Assembly (NCBI RefSeq): GCF_000515315.1
Contig: NZ_KI911562.1
Span: 2,947,220-3,011,219, forward strand
DNA length: 64,000 nucleotides
Origin: Asinibacterium sp. OR53
Lineage (GTDB): Bacteria; Bacteroidota; Bacteroidia; Chitinophagales; Chitinophagaceae
Direction: 5' to 3'
The notes beneath the pieces were generated by a model. The model worked only from the letters and a program-made list of their open reading frames with translations, did no database searches and was not told the DNA's origin. The translations under genes and the position numbers were made by a program. Below are positions 61,690-64,000 of the stretch, piece by piece (position 1 is the stretch's first letter; each line of letters starts with the position of its first letter).

Positions 61690-62168
61690 TGGCTACACCA
61701 GGAAATACCACATTGAACAAAGGCATCCCCTCCATCAAGGATGCCTTTGTTGTTATTGTTAAAACGGAATGGAACGCCTCCATCGTGAATAAACTGGAGG
61801 CTGGTGCAAAGAAAATGCTCAAAGCACAGGGCATCGATTGTAAAACCCTTACCGTGCCCGGCGCTTTTGAAATTCCTTTCGCTGTTAAAAACCATTATGC
61901 TTATGCGGCAACGCCTCCCGACGCTTATATCACACTCGGCGCCGTGATCAGGGGCGATACCCCGCATTTCGATTATGTATGCAAAGCCGTGACCGACGGC
62001 GTGCTGGAACTGAACCTCATGCTCGACGCACCCGTTATCTTTGGTATACTCACCGTAGATAATGAAGAACAGGCCAGGGAACGCATCGGTGGTAAGCACG
62101 GCCACAAAGGCGAAGAAGCGGCGGTTACCGCATTGAAGATGATTGCCCTCAACCGCAAACTAAAATAA
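61689..62168 (+). CDS. ribH: 6,7-dimethyl-8-ribityllumazine synthase
   Basis: 159 aa. Lumazine synthase motifs: FVVIVKTEWNASIVNKLEAGAKKML, LTVPGAFEIPFAVK, ITLGAVIRGDTPHFDYVCKAVTDGVLELNL and the catalytic-region PVIFGILTVDNEEQARERIGGKHGHKGEEAA (with the usual His). It condenses the ribityl-diaminopyrimidine and dihydroxybutanone phosphate to lumazine in riboflavin synthesis. It is translationally coupled to the TPR gene, an arrangement seen repeatedly in Bacteroidota as far as I recall. Confidence 0.97.
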   Translation: MATPGNTTLNKGIPSIKDAFVVIVKTEWNASIVNKLEAGAKKMLKAQGIDCKTLTVPGAFEIPFAVKNHYAYAATPPDAYITLGAVIRGDTPHFDYVCKAVTDGVLELNLMLDAPVIFGILTVDNEEQARERIGGKHGHKGEEAAVTALKMIALNRKLK

Positions 62169-62172
62169 ACGC

Positions 62173-62892
62173 ATGAACGTTCAAATCTTTGTACCCTGTT
62201 TTATTGACCAGCTTTACCCACAGGTAGCTTTTAATATGGTGAAGGTATTGGAGAAAGCAGGATGCAAAGTGCGTTACAACGATAACCAGACCTGTTGCGG
62301 TCAGCCCGCTTTCAATGCCGGCTTTTGGGGTGAAGCCAAAGAAGTGTGCAGCAAATTCCTGAAAGACTTTGAAAGCGCCGATTATATCGTAGCCCCCAGC
62401 GCCAGTTGCATTGGATTCGTGCGGAATTATTATGAAAAGCTGTTTGAAAACACCTCCCAGCATTCACGTGCAAAAAAGATCGGCAACCGGGCTTTTGAAT
62501 TATCCGATTTCCTCGTGAATGTGCTGCAGGTAGATGACCTGGGCGCCAGCTTTCATGGCAAAGCCACTTACCACGATAGTTGCGCGGCATTGCGCGAATG
62601 CAAGCTCAAGCAGGAGCCCCGGCAATTGCTGAGCAAAGTAAAAGGACTGGAACTGGTAGAAATGAATGACGTAGAAACCTGCTGCGGTTTCGGCGGCACT
62701 TTCGCCGTTAAGTTCGAACCCATCAGCATCGCCATGGGCGATCAGAAGATCACCAATGCAGTTACCACGGGTGCAGAATATATCATCAGCACCGACATGA
62801 GCTGTCTCATGCACATCGATGGTTGCAACAAACACAAAAACGCAGGTTTACAAGTATTACACCTGGCTGATGTGCTGGCCAGTGGATGGTAA
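62173..62892 (+). CDS. CCG-domain (Fe-S) protein, LutA/GlpC-like
   Basis: 239 aa with two CCG cysteine motifs. The first half has CFIDQLYPQVAFNMVKVLEKAGC and QTCCGQPAFNAGFWGEAK. The second has KATYHDSCAALRECKLKQEPRQLL and VETCCGFGGTFAVKF, with a conserved histidine. Such domains carry iron-sulphur or heterodisulphide-linked sites in lactate utilisation LutA and relatives. No LutB/LutC partners are here, so the redox partner is unknown. It starts 4 nt after the ribH stop. Confidence 0.92.
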   Translation: MNVQIFVPCFIDQLYPQVAFNMVKVLEKAGCKVRYNDNQTCCGQPAFNAGFWGEAKEVCSKFLKDFESADYIVAPSASCIGFVRNYYEKLFENTSQHSRAKKIGNRAFELSDFLVNVLQVDDLGASFHGKATYHDSCAALRECKLKQEPRQLLSKVKGLELVEMNDVETCCGFGGTFAVKFEPISIAMGDQKITNAVTTGAEYIISTDMSCLMHIDGCNKHKNAGLQVLHLADVLASGW

Positions 62893-62911
62893 TTTTATTT
62901 ATTTTTATTGT

Positions 62912-63325
62912 ATGAACTACTGGCTGATTAAATCGGAACCCTTCAAATACAGTTGGGAGCAGTTTGTCAAAGACAAAGAAACATTTTGGGATGGCGTACG
63001 CAACTATGCAGCACGCAACCACCTGCGCACGATGAAGAAAGGCGACCTGGTTTTCTGGTACCATAGTAACGAAGGCACCGAGATCGTAGGTATTGCCAAA
63101 GTAATAAAAGAAGCCTACCAGGACCCTACCACTACAGAAGAAGCATGGGTAGCCGTAGATTTCAAACCACACAAAAAACTGAAAAAGCCGGTAACCCTCG
63201 TACAAATCAAGGCCGACAAACGTTTGGCCAATATGGCACTTGTGCGTTTGGGGCGTTTATCGGTACAGCCTGTTACCGAAGCCGAATGGGCGATTGTTAT
63301 GGAGATGGCCGGAGAGATAATTTAG
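62912..63325 (+). CDS. EVE-domain protein
   Basis: 137 aa from ATG 62912 (MNYWLIKSEPFKYSWEQFVKD); an earlier in-frame start at 62819 adds a leader overlapping the previous gene. The EVE (PUA-like) signature is WLIKSEPFKYSWEQF, WDGVRNYAARNHLRTMKKGDLVFWYHSNEGTEIVGIAKV and WVAVDFKPHKKLKKPVTL. EVE domains bind modified bases in nucleic acids and appear alone or fused to defence enzymes; this is the stand-alone thymocyte-nuclear-protein-1-like form. No restriction genes are nearby. Confidence 0.93.
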   Translation: MNYWLIKSEPFKYSWEQFVKDKETFWDGVRNYAARNHLRTMKKGDLVFWYHSNEGTEIVGIAKVIKEAYQDPTTTEEAWVAVDFKPHKKLKKPVTLVQIKADKRLANMALVRLGRLSVQPVTEAEWAIVMEMAGEII

Positions 63326-63329
63326 CCCT

Positions 63330-64000
63330 ATGACTGCTGTAACCAAAAGAATACTTACCCTGTTTTGCCTCTTCTCCGTTTCTTTATTGAATGTTGTTTA
63401 TGCACAGGACCGATTCACTGTCAGTGGTATCGTCAAAGACAAAAGTACCGGGGAAGTACTCATCGGCGCAGCAGTAAAAATAGAAGAACTGAATACCGGC
63501 ACTACTACCAATGCTTACGGTTTTTATGCCATCAGCGTTAAGCCGGGAACGCATACGCTGAATGTGAGCTTCCAGGGTTACCAGCTCTTTTCACAAAAAA
63601 CGGAGCTCCGCGCCGATCTGCGCAACGATATAGAATTAATGCCCGTGAGTACGGTATTGAATGAAGTAGTGGTCTCTTCCAAAAGAAAGAACGAGCATAT
63701 AGCCAAACCGGTTATGGGTGTTGAAAAACTGAACCTCTCCGAGATCAACCTGTTGCCGGTATTATTGGGTGAAAGAGATGTACTCAAAAGTATTCAACTG
63801 CTTCCCGGCATTAAATCGGCGGGTGAAGGCAATAGCGGTTTTTTTGTGCGCGGCGGAAGCGCCGATCAAAACCTGATCCTGCTCGATGAAGCGCCTGTGT
63901 ACAATGCCTCTCACCTGCTTGGCTTCTTTTCTACTTTCAATTCCGATGCGATCAAAGACGTGAGCGTTTACAAAGGCAGTATGCCTGCCCAATACGGTGG
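63330..64000 (+). CDS. TonB-dependent receptor, N-terminal part (cut by window end)
   Basis: The frame opens at ATG 63330, 4 nt after the EVE gene stop, and runs past the right edge. About 223 residues are visible. A signal peptide (ILTLFCLFSVSLLNVVYAQ) leads into a carboxypeptidase-regulatory-like domain (~24-110: FTVSGIVKDKSTGEVLIGAAV; TTTNAYGFYAISVKPGTHTLNVSFQGYQ). Then comes the start of the plug (VVVSSKRKNEHIAKPVMGVEKL; LPGIKSAGEGNSGFFVRGGSADQNLILLDEA). It closely parallels the plug of the receptor at 13759-16374 but has no STN domain, so it does not signal through a sigma factor. Confidence 0.93.
   Translation, partial: MTAVTKRILTLFCLFSVSLLNVVYAQDRFTVSGIVKDKSTGEVLIGAAVKIEELNTGTTTNAYGFYAISVKPGTHTLNVSFQGYQLFSQKTELRADLRNDIELMPVSTVLNEVVVSSKRKNEHIAKPVMGVEKLNLSEINLLPVLLGERDVLKSIQLLPGIKSAGEGNSGFFVRGGSADQNLILLDEAPVYNASHLLGFFSTFNSDAIKDVSVYKGSMPAQYG

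Overview
The window looks like a chromosomal segment of a Bacteroidota bacterium, most probably of the Chitinophagaceae/Chitinophagales (inferred from gene content; no rRNA is present). The evidence is an ECF sigma / FecR anti-sigma / STN-type TonB receptor trio, a PorP/SprF protein next to a giant PKD protein with a gliding-motility-type C-terminus, a DUF5686 outer-membrane protein, almost no Shine-Dalgarno sequences, and many upstream boxes fitting the Bacteroidota promoter (TTG/TTTG, about 20 nt, TAnnTTTG).

Layout. 1-7665 (minus strand) is the promoter-proximal part of an extracellular contractile injection system (eCIS). In transcription order it encodes a DUF4255 cap protein, an unrecognised 389-aa protein, one sheath, two tube-type proteins, a DUF5908 mini-protein, a LysM tube-spike adaptor, a VgrG-like spike, a PAAR tip, a gp25 baseplate protein, and the first residues of the next baseplate gene, which runs off the left edge. 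7935-12019 holds a beta-helix lipoprotein and a DUF5686 protein. 12122-16374 is the sigma/FecR/TonB-receptor signalling locus. 16461-20418 holds small stress, regulatory and envelope genes, including an ArsR-SRPBCC pair with a clear operator-promoter.

20453-30842 is mainly housekeeping on the minus strand: gyrA, a DUF2807 protein, and a tightly overlapping run DUF3822-rsmD-bioD-5-FTHF ligase-lpxK-rnr. A saccharopine-dehydrogenase-like gene lies opposite. 30902-36870 (plus) has a MATE exporter, a Xre-RES toxin-antitoxin pair, a LacI regulator with its probable operator in front of a sugar-kinase-like gene, and a glycosylasparaginase. 36888-46836 holds a universal stress protein, an unusual glycosyltransferase-HAD phosphatase fusion, cutC, a 5'-nucleotidase, serA, a class C beta-lactamase-like hydrolase and a membrane pyrophosphatase. 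47011-49867 holds higBA and a BlaI-BlaR1-like pair, both with well-formed operators. 49871-55344 encodes a PorP/SprF protein and a 1479-residue adhesin-like protein.

56122-57094 is the one long stretch without a convincing gene. It contains an AT-rich segment and ten head-to-tail 43-bp units, each with a hairpin, just before a 206-aa protein of unknown function. 57779-64000 returns to core metabolism (pruA, pdhA, ribH, a CCG-domain protein, an EVE protein) and ends inside a second TonB-dependent receptor.

The strongest leads for something undescribed are the hairpin-bearing 43-bp array with its downstream gene, the unassigned eCIS protein together with the 22-bp-spaced direct repeat upstream of that operon, and the glycosyltransferase-phosphatase fusion.
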